64,000 nucleotides of DNA from Thiofilum flexile DSM 14609. Lineage in GTDB: Bacteria > Pseudomonadota > Gammaproteobacteria > Thiotrichales > Thiotrichaceae. Below the pieces are notes generated by a model. That model was not told where the DNA came from. It did not search any database and saw only the letters and a list, made by a program, of their open reading frames with translations. Positions 7,905-15,610 of the stretch are shown piece by piece. Where the stretch lies: positions 114,002 to 178,001 of the forward strand of contig NZ_KB904769.1 in assembly GCF_000380185.1 (NCBI RefSeq), in the 5' to 3' direction. Position 1 is the stretch's first letter; every line of letters begins with the position of its first letter. The position numbers and the translations under genes were made by a program.

Positions 7905-9052
7905 TACACTTTTCTTATAAAACAAGTATGGTTCAATCTATGCATTGGGTTTTAAGTCCGGTATTAGCATTTGCTATTTACCTCGCTATTTTGAATCTGA
8001 GTACGACGTATTTTCGGCTAGAGAACTATCAGCGTGAAGCCGTTTGGAGCTTGGTGCATCTGAATACTCAGTTACAATCAACTCAACAGGATATTCAGCT
8101 TTATGAGATGAACGCACTGGATATAAAAGCGCTGCGTATCCGCTATGAGTTATTGTGGAGCAAATTTGCTGTTATCCAGAACAATATTGAGCAAGATAGC
8201 ATGTTGCGTAATATCACCGAATTACAGACAGCACTCAACGAATCCTTTAATAATTTTAAGGCCATGGAACGCGCTGTTTACTCCGGTGAAGTCATTCCAC
8301 CTAGTCTATTAGATAAGTGGATTGCAGAGCTCAGTCACGCCCATGAAATTATTAATCGCTACCTTATTCATGAAATCGCCGATGCTGACGGGAGTTATAG
8401 TAGAGCCTCTTGGTATACCCTGCTCGATTCTTTATATCTAGTAGCCGCTGCTAGCCTAGCCTTCTTTGTGCATATCGGTTATGTACTTCTAAGCTTGGTA
8501 CGAGAGCGCTCCGATAACCTCTTTAAACTCAATCACGACGCTCTAACGAGTTTGGCTAACCGCAGTCATTCCATGACTATTTTGGATCAATCTTGCCGTG
8601 AAAATATGTTTTTTACTCTGGTTATTATTGATTTAAATGAGTTTAAAAAGGTCAATGATACTCACGGTCATCCGGCGGGTGACCAAATTTTGATACACCT
8701 CTCCAATACATTTAGAAAAACCATTAACCGCCACGGGCTAGTGGGTCGCTTAGGTGGAGATGAGTTTGTTTGGATTATTAATACCACCGACCAAGAGGTG
8801 GTAAAACACCATTTTCAGGAACTGTTGGAGCAGCTTGCCCAAGCTTATATTATTAATGGCTATGATTTTTATCTGAAACTAAGTGCAGGCGCTAGCATTT
8901 GTCATGGTAACAATCCAGATCCCAAAAGCTTAATGGCACAGGCAGACTCAGCCATGTATCAGGCAAAGAAAAGCGGTTCTACTGAGATTGCTTGGTATAA
9001 AGCCAATGAAACCCCTGCCAAAAATACTTATCTAAACATGCTCTTCTTTTAG
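7865..9052 (+). CDS. Membrane-bound GGDEF diguanylate cyclase
   Basis: This 395-aa protein is predicted to make cyclic di-GMP. Two transmembrane segments (about residues 28-50 and 190-212) enclose a helical periplasmic domain of about 140 residues. The cytoplasmic GGDEF domain has LTSLANR, DLNEFKKVNDTHGHPAGD and an intact GGDEF at 297-301. The allosteric RxxD inhibitory site that normally lies just upstream is not conserved (RHGL at 289-292), so product feedback is probably absent. There is no EAL domain. It overlaps the molybdopterin-fold gene by 40 bp, which suggests that the partner feeds a periplasmic signal to it. No strong ribosome site is seen; translation may be coupled. Confidence 0.88.
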   Translation: MAAKSDFRELNRVIHFSYKTSMVQSMHWVLSPVLAFAIYLAILNLSTTYFRLENYQREAVWSLVHLNTQLQSTQQDIQLYEMNALDIKALRIRYELLWSKFAVIQNNIEQDSMLRNITELQTALNESFNNFKAMERAVYSGEVIPPSLLDKWIAELSHAHEIINRYLIHEIADADGSYSRASWYTLLDSLYLVAAASLAFFVHIGYVLLSLVRERSDNLFKLNHDALTSLANRSHSMTILDQSCRENMFFTLVIIDLNEFKKVNDTHGHPAGDQILIHLSNTFRKTINRHGLVGRLGGDEFVWIINTTDQEVVKHHFQELLEQLAQAYIINGYDFYLKLSAGASICHGNNPDPKSLMAQADSAMYQAKKSGSTEIAWYKANETPAKNTYLNMLFF

Positions 9053-9098
9053 CAGTGATAGGGCATTTCGTATCAGAATGTCAAATATTAGAATCTAA

Positions 9099-9125
9099 CT
9101 AACACCTTAAAAAATAAGGTGTTAG
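9099..9125. terminator. Bidirectional hairpin between convergent genes
   Basis: CTAACACCTTA (9099-9109) and TAAGGTGTTAG (9115-9125) form a perfect 11-bp stem with a five-A loop, between the diguanylate cyclase and the convergent glsB-like gene. No long T-tract follows on either side. Confidence 0.6.
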
Positions 9126-9150
9126 TGCTAACCTTAGTTAAGCTTTAGCG

Positions 9151-9420
9151 CTAAACACGCTTAACCAGTTTAACAATAAATAAAGCAATCACTGCGCCAA
9201 TGGTCGACCAGACTAGTGAGCCTAACCAAGAAGGCATGCCTGCTAACGCGGGAATAGCACCCGTGATAATACCGCCGATAAAGAAACCAATAAATGAGCC
9301 GACTAAACCGACAACAATATTACCAATCAAGCCAAAACCACCGCCTGACATTAGGTTACCTGCAAGCCAGCCCGCTGCAGCACCGATCGCTAACATAATG
9401 ATAATTTCTACTAAACCCAT
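9151..9420 (-). CDS. GlsB/YeaQ/YmgE family stress-response membrane protein
   Basis: This is a tiny (89 aa), Gly-rich inner-membrane protein with about three hydrophobic helices. The pattern IGAAAGWLAGNLMSGGGFGL followed by IVVGLVGSFIGFFIGG is typical of the transglycosylase-associated/GlsB family, members of which are induced by general stress. The exact function is unknown. AGGAG lies 7 nt before the ATG. It stands alone on the minus strand and converges on the diguanylate cyclase gene. Confidence 0.88.
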   Translation of the reverse strand: MGLVEIIIMLAIGAAAGWLAGNLMSGGGFGLIGNIVVGLVGSFIGFFIGGIITGAIPALAGMPSWLGSLVWSTIGAVIALFIVKLVKRV

Positions 9421-9742
9421 GATTGTACTCCTAATTGTAATTTATCTAACTTAATGGAATAGATAGTTATTTATATTGAACATGCAAATTGCCTGAAGCT
9501 ACTTTTAGGTATTGCTGTATAACAGCTTATAGGGCAGCTTCTCTCCCTTTCAAACATATAGACCATAATTGATAGTTAAGGACGATTTATTTGAAATAAT
9601 AGCAGCCGTTTAAGCATTGGCTGAACAGGGACAAATCACAGCAGCCAAGCCTCTAGCTGGATAAGTTTTATTGACTATCTGTATCATTAGCACTTATCGG
9701 GCAGCTATTATGACCCCTTTTTTGGGGATTAATAAAGTTGAA

Positions 9743-10696
9743 ATGATGAAAATATTCTCGGATTTAAAAAATAGTTTCGCTTACCTCCTGATGGCTGTAA
9801 GCCTATTAGGGACACCTACAGCGCTGGCTCAAAAACCTACCTTGACCTACCTAAATAGTTTTTCTCTACCAGACTATGAGGTGGATGGTTTGAAGGTGAA
9901 CGAACTGTCGGATTTAGCATGGGATGAAGATGAACAACTACTCTATGCGGTATCCGATAGGGGGATGTTGTTTCAATTTAAAATAGAGCTTACCCACGAT
10001 GCTATCAAGCAGTTTAAACCGATTCATGGCATGATTTTACTTGATCGAAAGGGTAAAAAAGTAGATTGGCGTGATGCGGAGGGCTTAGACGTACTGAAGG
10101 CTAATAATGGCATTAAGGGGGATACCGAGTTAGTGATTGCTTTGGAGGGCGTACCAAGGGTCGGGCGTTTTACACCGCAGGGGCAGTTAATTGCCGAATA
10201 CCCTTTACCTAAGGCGCTGCGCGATCCAAAAAGCTATCGAGCGCGTAACACTATGTTAGAGTCCGTCACTTGGCATCCGAAATGGGGCTATATAACGGCT
10301 CCAGAACAATCCCTAAAAAACCAGCCCATTACTATGCATACCCTCTATAGCCGCAAGAAACATTGGTCGTTTCCAGCGTATCCTGCCACCAATAGTGCGA
10401 TTACGGCTTTGCAAACTTTACCTAATGGTAATTTGTTAGTCTTGGAGCGAGCGTGGTCAGGGGTGATGAATCCTTTGGTGATTAGCTTGCGCTATTTAGA
10501 TTTTCAGCGTTGTGATAAGACAGGTCAGTGCCCTATTGAGAATGTGAGTGTTCTCTCTAGCCTCTTCTTAGTAGATAATTTCGAGGGCTTGACCCATGTG
10601 CGCGATAATCTATATTTGATGGTCAGCGATGATAATCAAAGTCGATTTCAACGTACTTTAATAACCCTATTTCGTTTGGAGTTACCAACACCATGA
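9743..10696 (+). CDS. Secreted esterase-like activity of phytase family protein
   Basis: The protein (317 aa) has a signal peptide (FAYLLMAVSLLGTPTALA, cleavage before QKP). The mature part fits the Phytase-like/esterase-like beta-propeller family: ELSDLAWDEDEQLLYAVSDRG near the N terminus, WRDAEGLDVL, GVPRVGRF and a final NLYLMVSDDNQS. These proteins are periplasmic or lipoprotein-like and their substrates are poorly known. ATG 9743 is chosen because it directly precedes the signal peptide; an upstream in-frame TTG would add 24 residues. The stop codon overlaps the ATG of the HtrA-type protease gene (ATGA), so the two are co-translated. Confidence 0.78.
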   Translation: MMKIFSDLKNSFAYLLMAVSLLGTPTALAQKPTLTYLNSFSLPDYEVDGLKVNELSDLAWDEDEQLLYAVSDRGMLFQFKIELTHDAIKQFKPIHGMILLDRKGKKVDWRDAEGLDVLKANNGIKGDTELVIALEGVPRVGRFTPQGQLIAEYPLPKALRDPKSYRARNTMLESVTWHPKWGYITAPEQSLKNQPITMHTLYSRKKHWSFPAYPATNSAITALQTLPNGNLLVLERAWSGVMNPLVISLRYLDFQRCDKTGQCPIENVSVLSSLFLVDNFEGLTHVRDNLYLMVSDDNQSRFQRTLITLFRLELPTP

Positions 10697-11811
10697 TTGC
10701 TTTTAAGATGCCAGCTTATCTTCTACGACTTGTAGGAGGCGCTATTGTTATTTGGGTAATAGCGATGGTATGGATGGTGTGGGCTAAAGATGTACATAGC
10801 GAAGGTGTACGTGATGTGACAGCACGCGGTAAGCTGACGGCGGATGAGCAAAACACTATTACTGTCTTTGAGCGTAATAGTCCAGCGGTGGTATATATTA
10901 CCACCACGCAAAAGGTGATTAATCCTTGGACACGCAATGTGAATGAAGTACCTAATGGTACGGGAACGGGTTTTATTTGGGATAATAAGGGACATATTGT
11001 TACCAACTATCACGTTATCGAAGGTTATAACGTTGCCAAAGTGCGCATGTCCGATCAGCGCTTATACGATGCCAAATTAGTGGGGGCGAGTCGTGAGCAT
11101 GATTTAGCCGTGTTACGCTTAACTGAGCTAAAAGATTTACCCAAGCCGGTGCAAATTGGTACTAGTCATGATTTAAAGGTGGGGCAAAAAGTCATGGCAA
11201 TCGGTAATCCCTTTGGTCTAGATCACACCTTGACCTCCGGTATTGTTTCCGCTTTGGGGCGCAGTATTGATGGTGATAACAATCAACTCGATGATCTGAT
11301 TCAAACCGATGCCGCGATTAATCCGGGCAATTCCGGCGGGCCTTTACTCGATAGTGCTGGACGTGTCGTGGGCGTGAGTGTGGCGATTTATAGCCCCTCT
11401 GGCGTATCGGCGGGGATTGGTTTTGCCATTCCGGTGGATACAGTGAATCGGGTTATCCCACAGCTAGTACGCTCAGGACGTTACGAGCGTTTGGTGCTAG
11501 GGGTTAGTATTAAAGATGAAGTCAATGCGGCGGTAACGCGCAGACTAGGTGTCAAGGGGATATTAGTACTACAAGTCACTCCGCGTTCACCAGCGGCTGA
11601 TGCTGGGATTATTGGCACGCAATTAGATAATGCGGGGGGGTTGATCCTAGGTGATATTATTCAAGCCATTGATGGCAAACCTGTGACTAAAGTGGCCGAT
11701 ATATCACGCATACTGGATACTTATAAGCGTGGTGATACGGTTAAAGTTAAATTATTACGCGATGGTACGGAACCTGTGGAGGTACGCGTAAAGCTCACCC
11801 AAACCAATTAA
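10693..11811 (+). CDS. DegS/HtrA-type serine protease with one PDZ domain
   Basis: The protein (372 aa) has an N-terminal membrane anchor (VGGAIVIWVIAMVWMVWA), a trypsin-like domain and one C-terminal PDZ domain, the layout of DegS. The catalytic triad is visible: H107 (TNYHVIEG), D137 (REHDLAVLRL) and S214 (NPGNSGGPLL). The PDZ part begins near VLGVSIKDE and includes GLILGDIIQAIDGKPV. By analogy it would sit in the inner membrane facing the periplasm and process a stress regulator such as an anti-sigma factor, but no rseA-like partner lies nearby. It overlaps the esterase-like gene by 4 bp. Confidence 0.9.
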   Translation: MIAFKMPAYLLRLVGGAIVIWVIAMVWMVWAKDVHSEGVRDVTARGKLTADEQNTITVFERNSPAVVYITTTQKVINPWTRNVNEVPNGTGTGFIWDNKGHIVTNYHVIEGYNVAKVRMSDQRLYDAKLVGASREHDLAVLRLTELKDLPKPVQIGTSHDLKVGQKVMAIGNPFGLDHTLTSGIVSALGRSIDGDNNQLDDLIQTDAAINPGNSGGPLLDSAGRVVGVSVAIYSPSGVSAGIGFAIPVDTVNRVIPQLVRSGRYERLVLGVSIKDEVNAAVTRRLGVKGILVLQVTPRSPAADAGIIGTQLDNAGGLILGDIIQAIDGKPVTKVADISRILDTYKRGDTVKVKLLRDGTEPVEVRVKLTQTN

Positions 11812-11847
11812 TAATATTGTCATAATATTTGGCTAAGTAGAGGTATA

Positions 11848-11955
11848 CCAAAGTCATCGGGTATTTCTGGAGCAGTCTTGGCGGCAAGGATGCCGCCTTG
11901 TAGCGTACAGGGATGTATTCACAGCGACTGCGGAGGAAATACCCGATGACTTTGG
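11848..11955 (+). repeat. 108-bp palindromic element, copy 1
   Basis: The ends are 20-bp perfect inverted repeats (11848-11867 with 11936-11955). Inside lie a GCAGTC/GACTGC stem, a 7-bp hairpin GGCGGCA-AGGA-TGCCGCC (11880-11897) and a small TGTA/TACA hairpin. A second copy of exactly the same length lies inverted at 22397-22504. The 88-bp cores differ at two positions, while the outer 10-bp arms differ at four positions, each compensated on the other arm. It sits between the convergent htrA-like and HAD genes. It may act as a bidirectional terminator, a REP/MITE-like element or a structured RNA. Confidence 0.85.
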
Positions 11956-11998
11956 CTCAAGTACTTACTAATGGCTAGTGTAGCCAAACTAGCGAGGG

Positions 11999-12667
11999 CT
12001 AGGGGAGGCCACGTTCGTGTAGATCAATGATAGGCCATTGCCTTTCTTTGGCGACTGCCGTCAATTGAGGGTCGGGATTGACCACAATGGGATAGGTCAC
12101 CATCTCTAATAAGGGCAGGTCGTTGTGTGAGTCACTATAAAAATAGCTACTTTCTAATGTTTCGGCATGATTTTTCAACCAATCTTGTAAGCGTGTCACT
12201 TTACCCCCCTTAAAAGAGGCCACACCTTCGACTTCATTGGTATAACGCCCATTCACTCGCTTAGGCTCGGTCGCGATTAAATGTTCAATACCAAATGCCT
12301 CAGCGATTGGGCGGGTCACAAAGCTATTAGTCGCGGTAATAATCATCAGCGTATGCCCTTGCGCTCTGTGTTTATTAACTAACTCAAGGGCTTTCGGTGA
12401 CATTTTTTCTTGGATGACCGTCGCCATGAATTCGTGGTGCAGTTTATTTAAGGTCTCATCATCATGCTGGCTCAGCGGGGTCAGCGAAAAGCGCGCAAAC
12501 TCATAAATATTGAGCGTACCGGCTTTATATTGCTCATAAAATTCCAAGTTTTTGGCAGTATAAGTCGGCCCATCCACTAAGCCTTTGCGAGCTAAAAACT
12601 GCCCCCACTCAAAATCACTATCCCCATCTAAGAGGGTATTATCTAAATCAAATAATGCTAAGGTCAT
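11999..12667 (-). CDS. HAD-IB family phosphatase (SerB-like)
   Basis: The protein (222 aa) is a haloacid dehalogenase-superfamily phosphatase. Motif I is DLDNTLLDGDSD with the nucleophilic Asp and second Asp, motif II is IITATNSF, the motif III Lys lies in KGGKVTRL, and motif IV is YSDSHNDLPLL. The IB subgroup includes phosphoserine and histidinol-phosphate phosphatases; the substrate here cannot be decided. It is divergent from rppH, an arrangement also known in other gammaproteobacteria. A small GCTAGT/ACTAGC hairpin just beyond its stop may help termination. Confidence 0.85.
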   Translation of the reverse strand: MTLALFDLDNTLLDGDSDFEWGQFLARKGLVDGPTYTAKNLEFYEQYKAGTLNIYEFARFSLTPLSQHDDETLNKLHHEFMATVIQEKMSPKALELVNKHRAQGHTLMIITATNSFVTRPIAEAFGIEHLIATEPKRVNGRYTNEVEGVASFKGGKVTRLQDWLKNHAETLESSYFYSDSHNDLPLLEMVTYPIVVNPDPQLTAVAKERQWPIIDLHERGLP

Positions 12668-12775
12668 GGTACTCGTCCTAAGGTCTGATCAAAGTGCACC
12701 ATTGTAGCGGGTTGAAATTGCCGAATCATGGTGAATATGAAAGAATCTTATTAAACATTTTTTAGGAGTGATGTC

Positions 12776-13270
12776 GTGATTGATGAGGACGGCTTTCGTG
12801 CTAATGTCGGCATTATCCTCTGTAATTGCGACGGCAAAGTGTTTTGGGGAAGGCGTTTTGGACAAGATTCTTGGCAATTCCCCCAAGGCGGCATTGATCA
12901 CGGGGAGACACCTTTGCAAGCGATGTTTCGAGAGCTATTTGAAGAAACGGGTTTACAAGCGAGTCAAGTCGAGGTCATTGGTCAAACGCGGGGGTGGCTG
13001 CGTTATCGCATCCCCCATTACATGATTCGCCGTCGTGCGAAACCGCTGTGCATCGGACAGAAACAACGCTGGTTTTTGGTACGTATGCTGTGTCGGGACA
13101 AAGAGGTTAATTTAACAGCGTGCTCCCATCCTGAGTTTGATCATTGGGAATGGGTGGATTATTGGTCTCCCGCACGTAATGTGGTGTTTTTCAAGCGGCG
13201 TGTTTATCAACGTGCCTTATATGAGTTAGCACCGTATTTAGGGCAGGATGATTCAATATTAGAACACTAA
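12776..13270 (+). CDS. rppH: RNA pyrophosphohydrolase RppH (NudH)
   Basis: RppH removes pyrophosphate from 5' triphosphate mRNA and so triggers RNase E-dependent decay. The 164-aa protein opens with [11 protein letters not shown], then has WQFPQGGID and the full Nudix box in [20 protein letters not shown] followed by TGL. These match the family closely. GTG 12776 is used as start, with TAGGAG 8 nt before it. A possible promoter (TTGAAA at 12712, TATGAA at 12736, 18-bp spacer) lies in the divergent gap. RNase E, which acts downstream in the same pathway, is encoded 4 kb away. Confidence 0.93.
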   Translation: MIDEDGFRANVGIILCNCDGKVFWGRRFGQDSWQFPQGGIDHGETPLQAMFRELFEETGLQASQVEVIGQTRGWLRYRIPHYMIRRRAKPLCIGQKQRWFLVRMLCRDKEVNLTACSHPEFDHWEWVDYWSPARNVVFFKRRVYQRALYELAPYLGQDDSILEH

Positions 13271-13275
13271 ACCTA

Positions 13276-13299
13276 ACAGAGGTAGTCGTCTACCTCTGT
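13276..13299. terminator. Bidirectional hairpin between rppH and hemJ
   Basis: ACAGAGGTAG (13276-13285) and CTACCTCTGT (13290-13299) form a perfect 10-bp stem with a TCGT loop, 5 bp after the rppH stop codon and 11 bp before the end of the convergent hemJ gene. Confidence 0.7.
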
Positions 13300-13310
13300 C
13301 TCTCCTGAGC

Positions 13311-13742
13311 TTAAAAGGGTTTCACCACGGCTAATAGCACAATTAAAATCAATAATAAGCCCGGTATCTCATTAAAATAACGATACCAACGTTGAGAATG
13401 TTGGTTAGCATCCGCTCTAAAGGCTAGCATGAAGCGATAGCAAGCATAGTGATAGGCAAATAAGGCCAATAGTAAGAGCAACTTGGCATGAAACCAGCCC
13501 ATTTTAAATAACACACCCTGTCCTAAGACCAGCATAGTAATACCGAATACTAAGGTCAGGATAGCGCCGATAGTCATGATGCCAAATAAGCGCCGCTCCA
13601 TGACCTTAAATAGCTCAAAGCTAGTTTGATTCTCCGGCATAGCGTGATAGACATACAGGCGCGGCAGATAAAATAAGCCCGCAAACCAAGTCACCATAAA
13701 GATCACATGGAGTGCCTTTATCCAAATATAGAGGCTATCCAT
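13311..13742 (-). CDS. hemJ: Protoporphyrinogen IX oxidase HemJ
   Basis: HemJ is a membrane protein that oxidises protoporphyrinogen IX to protoporphyrin IX in haem synthesis. The 143-aa sequence has four hydrophobic helices and the family features: IKALHVIFMVTWFAGLFYLPRLYVYH at the N terminus with its conserved His, ERRLFG after the first loop, and FHAKLLLLLALFAYH. It matches the UPF0093 family in length and motifs. Its start abuts the stop codon of the upstream TlpA-like gene with no gap, so the two form an operon. Haem supply fits the cytochrome-rich cbb3 locus later in the window. Confidence 0.9.
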   Translation of the reverse strand: MDSLYIWIKALHVIFMVTWFAGLFYLPRLYVYHAMPENQTSFELFKVMERRLFGIMTIGAILTLVFGITMLVLGQGVLFKMGWFHAKLLLLLALFAYHYACYRFMLAFRADANQHSQRWYRYFNEIPGLLLILIVLLAVVKPF

Positions 13743-14249
13743 TTAACTAGCCTTTAGCTCAGCCACACGTTTTTGTAAGTCTTGTAGAGTGAGATTACCC
13801 ATCTTAGCCAATACGATTTGCCCATCAGCATTGACGAGGAAATTAGTCGGGGTGACTTTTACCCCACCAAAGGCTTTAACCAGCGAACCATCTTGGTCAA
13901 AGACAATGTCATAGTTCATTTGCTTTTGAGTACGCATGGTGCGAATCGCATCCAGATTATCGTGTGGCATGGCAATAGCGATAATAGGAACCGTGGTATT
14001 AGCCGGATCTTGTTTAAACTTAATAAGCTCAGGGATCTCTTCCACGCAGCCGGGGCAATCAGTTGCCCAAAATACCACTAGATAGGGATTACCTTTGAGC
14101 TTATTCAGCTCAATTTTATCACCATCAATGGTCGTAACCGTGCTATTAGGGGCGGCTTGTAAGCCACCTGATCCGGGTACTAAGAAAAAGAAGACCGCCG
14201 CAGCGACCACTACACCCAACACTATTAAAGCTTTAATATCGATTTTCAT
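13743..14249 (-). CDS. Membrane-anchored TlpA-like thioredoxin-fold protein
   Basis: The protein (168 aa) has an N-terminal signal anchor (ALIVLGVVVAAAVFFFLVP) followed by an AhpC/TSA-type thioredoxin domain. The active site is VVFWATDCPGCVEEIP, with the C-P-G-C pair; the cis-Pro lies in KVTPTNFLV. Such proteins reduce periplasmic disulfides, often in cytochrome c maturation or copper delivery to oxidases; the partner here is unknown. It is co-transcribed with hemJ, which suggests a role linked to haem or respiration. Confidence 0.85.
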   Translation of the reverse strand: MKIDIKALIVLGVVVAAAVFFFLVPGSGGLQAAPNSTVTTIDGDKIELNKLKGNPYLVVFWATDCPGCVEEIPELIKFKQDPANTTVPIIAIAMPHDNLDAIRTMRTQKQMNYDIVFDQDGSLVKAFGGVKVTPTNFLVNADGQIVLAKMGNLTLQDLQKRVAELKAS

Positions 14250-14543
14250 AACGGAGTCAGTAGTTGTCCAAAAGGGAAAGACGTATTATACATGACATTT
14301 TTCTGGATGTAGGATTTGCAGCATGATAGCGTGTAAATGTTGTAAACTGATTGTTATTTAGCCAGATGAAAGCGTAAGGAACGAGTCTAGAGTGGATGTT
14401 AGTGGCAAAACGTCACTATTACATGCCAAATAATGTTACTCTTGCACACCATTACGATAAAGTTAAATAGGTAACCAAAGAGGTAACTAGTCGCGCATTC
14501 GGGCAGCGATTAGACCCATAAAACTAATTAGGAGTAAATATTA

Positions 14544-15092
14544 ATGTTTGGTAAGAGTTCTAAACCAGCCCCAGCACCTATGCCTTTACCCGCAGTGCCA
14601 CAAAATACTAGTTCATCGGCTGTAAGTGCTCCCTTGCCCACGAATACCCAACCTCAAGAGCCTAAAGTACGCAGTGCTCGTGTGGATACTTTAATCGGGC
14701 GGGGTACTACCATTGATGGTGATTTACAATTTTCCGGTGGTTTACATATTGAAGGGACGGTGAAGGGGAATCTCATTGCCGAGAATGACGATGCTACTTT
14801 AATTTTAAGTGAGCAAGGCCGAATCATTGGTGAAGTACGAGTTCCTAGCATGGTGCTCAATGGCTCCATTGATGGCGATGTGTTTGCCCATGGTAAGGTA
14901 GAGTTATTTGAGAAAGCGCGTATTTGTGGTGATGTGTATTATAATTTACTAGAGATGGCGGTAGGAGCTGAGGTCAATGGTAAACTGGTACGCCAAAAAC
15001 CAGAGGCTAAACCTGCCGCACCAGCATTACCACCGGCTGTAGCGACTCCGGAGCTTATCGTAGAGCCACCCGTTGAGAGCCAAAATCAATAG
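14544..15092 (+). CDS. Bactofilin family cytoskeletal protein
   Basis: The protein (182 aa) has the bactofilin beta-helix core at about residues 45-150, with short repeated turns such as GDLQFSGGLHIEGTVKGNL and GSIDGDVFAHGKVELFE. The flanking N- and C-terminal tails are Pro- and Ala-rich and probably disordered, as is usual. Bactofilins polymerise without nucleotide and organise cell-wall enzymes or polar structures. GGAG lies 9 nt before the ATG. Upstream 14250-14543 holds no gene I can support. A weak hairpin with six T residues lies after it, before erpA. Confidence 0.92.
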   Translation: MFGKSSKPAPAPMPLPAVPQNTSSSAVSAPLPTNTQPQEPKVRSARVDTLIGRGTTIDGDLQFSGGLHIEGTVKGNLIAENDDATLILSEQGRIIGEVRVPSMVLNGSIDGDVFAHGKVELFEKARICGDVYYNLLEMAVGAEVNGKLVRQKPEAKPAAPALPPAVATPELIVEPPVESQNQ

Positions 15093-15143
15093 TTTCAGTA
15101 AATCATCACGCGCTAAAGGACATATTGCCCTTTTAGAATAACG

Positions 15144-15170
15144 ATGCTAACGTCGTAGCATACTTTTTTA
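15144..15170 (+). terminator. Weak hairpin plus T-tract between the bactofilin gene and erpA
   Basis: ATGCTA (15144-15149) pairs with TAGCAT (15156-15161), followed by ACTTTTTTA. The stem is only 6 bp but the T-run is good. It ends just before the erpA ribosome site, so it could terminate the bactofilin transcript or attenuate erpA. Confidence 0.45.
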
Positions 15171-15186
15171 GTAGGAGATTATTAGA

Positions 15187-15531
15187 ATGACTGTTGAGAC
15201 TGCGTCTCCTCTGGTTTTCACAGATGCCGCTGCTGCTAAGGTCAAGGCTTTGATTGCCGAAGAAAAAAACGACGCTTTAATGTTACGAGTCTTTGTAACA
15301 GGGGGCGGTTGTTCAGGTTTTCAATATGGCTTTACCTTCGACGAAAGCGAAAATGAGGGTGATACTGCTGTAGAAAAGGGTGGGGTTAAATTATTAATTG
15401 ATCCCATGAGTTTTCAATATATGGTAGGCGCTGAAATCGATTATACCGAAGGATTAGAGGGAGCACAGTTTGTAATCCGTAATCCTAATGCTACCACTAC
15501 TTGTGGTTGCGGCTCCTCTTTCAGCCCCTAA
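15187..15531 (+). CDS. erpA: Iron-sulfur cluster insertion protein ErpA
   Basis: ErpA is an A-type carrier that delivers [4Fe-4S] clusters to apoproteins. The 114-aa sequence has the family Cys ligands: [11 protein letters not shown] near residue 43 and the C-terminal CGCGSSF pair. Its length and the ending match ErpA better than IscA, though the A-type paralogues are close. TAGGAG lies 9 nt before the ATG. A perfect 12-bp hairpin terminator follows. Confidence 0.9.
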   Translation: MTVETASPLVFTDAAAAKVKALIAEEKNDALMLRVFVTGGGCSGFQYGFTFDESENEGDTAVEKGGVKLLIDPMSFQYMVGAEIDYTEGLEGAQFVIRNPNATTTCGCGSSFSP

Positions 15532-15560
15532 GTCTAGGCGAGATCGATAGACTGTGACGA

Positions 15561-15595
15561 TTAAAGACCACTCTAAAGTGGTCTTTAATATTTTA
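15561..15595. terminator. Strong bidirectional terminator after erpA
   Basis: TTAAAGACCACT (15561-15572) and AGTGGTCTTTAA (15577-15588) form a perfect 12-bp stem with a CTAA loop. TATTTT follows on the plus side and the stem itself starts with TTAAAG, so it can serve both erpA and the convergent lipoprotein gene. Confidence 0.85.
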
Positions 15596-15610
15596 ACGAG
15601 ATGAATACGC

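Noticed and set aside
10716-11013. Open frames of about 96 codons on the minus strand inside the HtrA-like gene
   Set aside because: They are antisense to a well-supported protease domain, have biased composition and resemble no protein.
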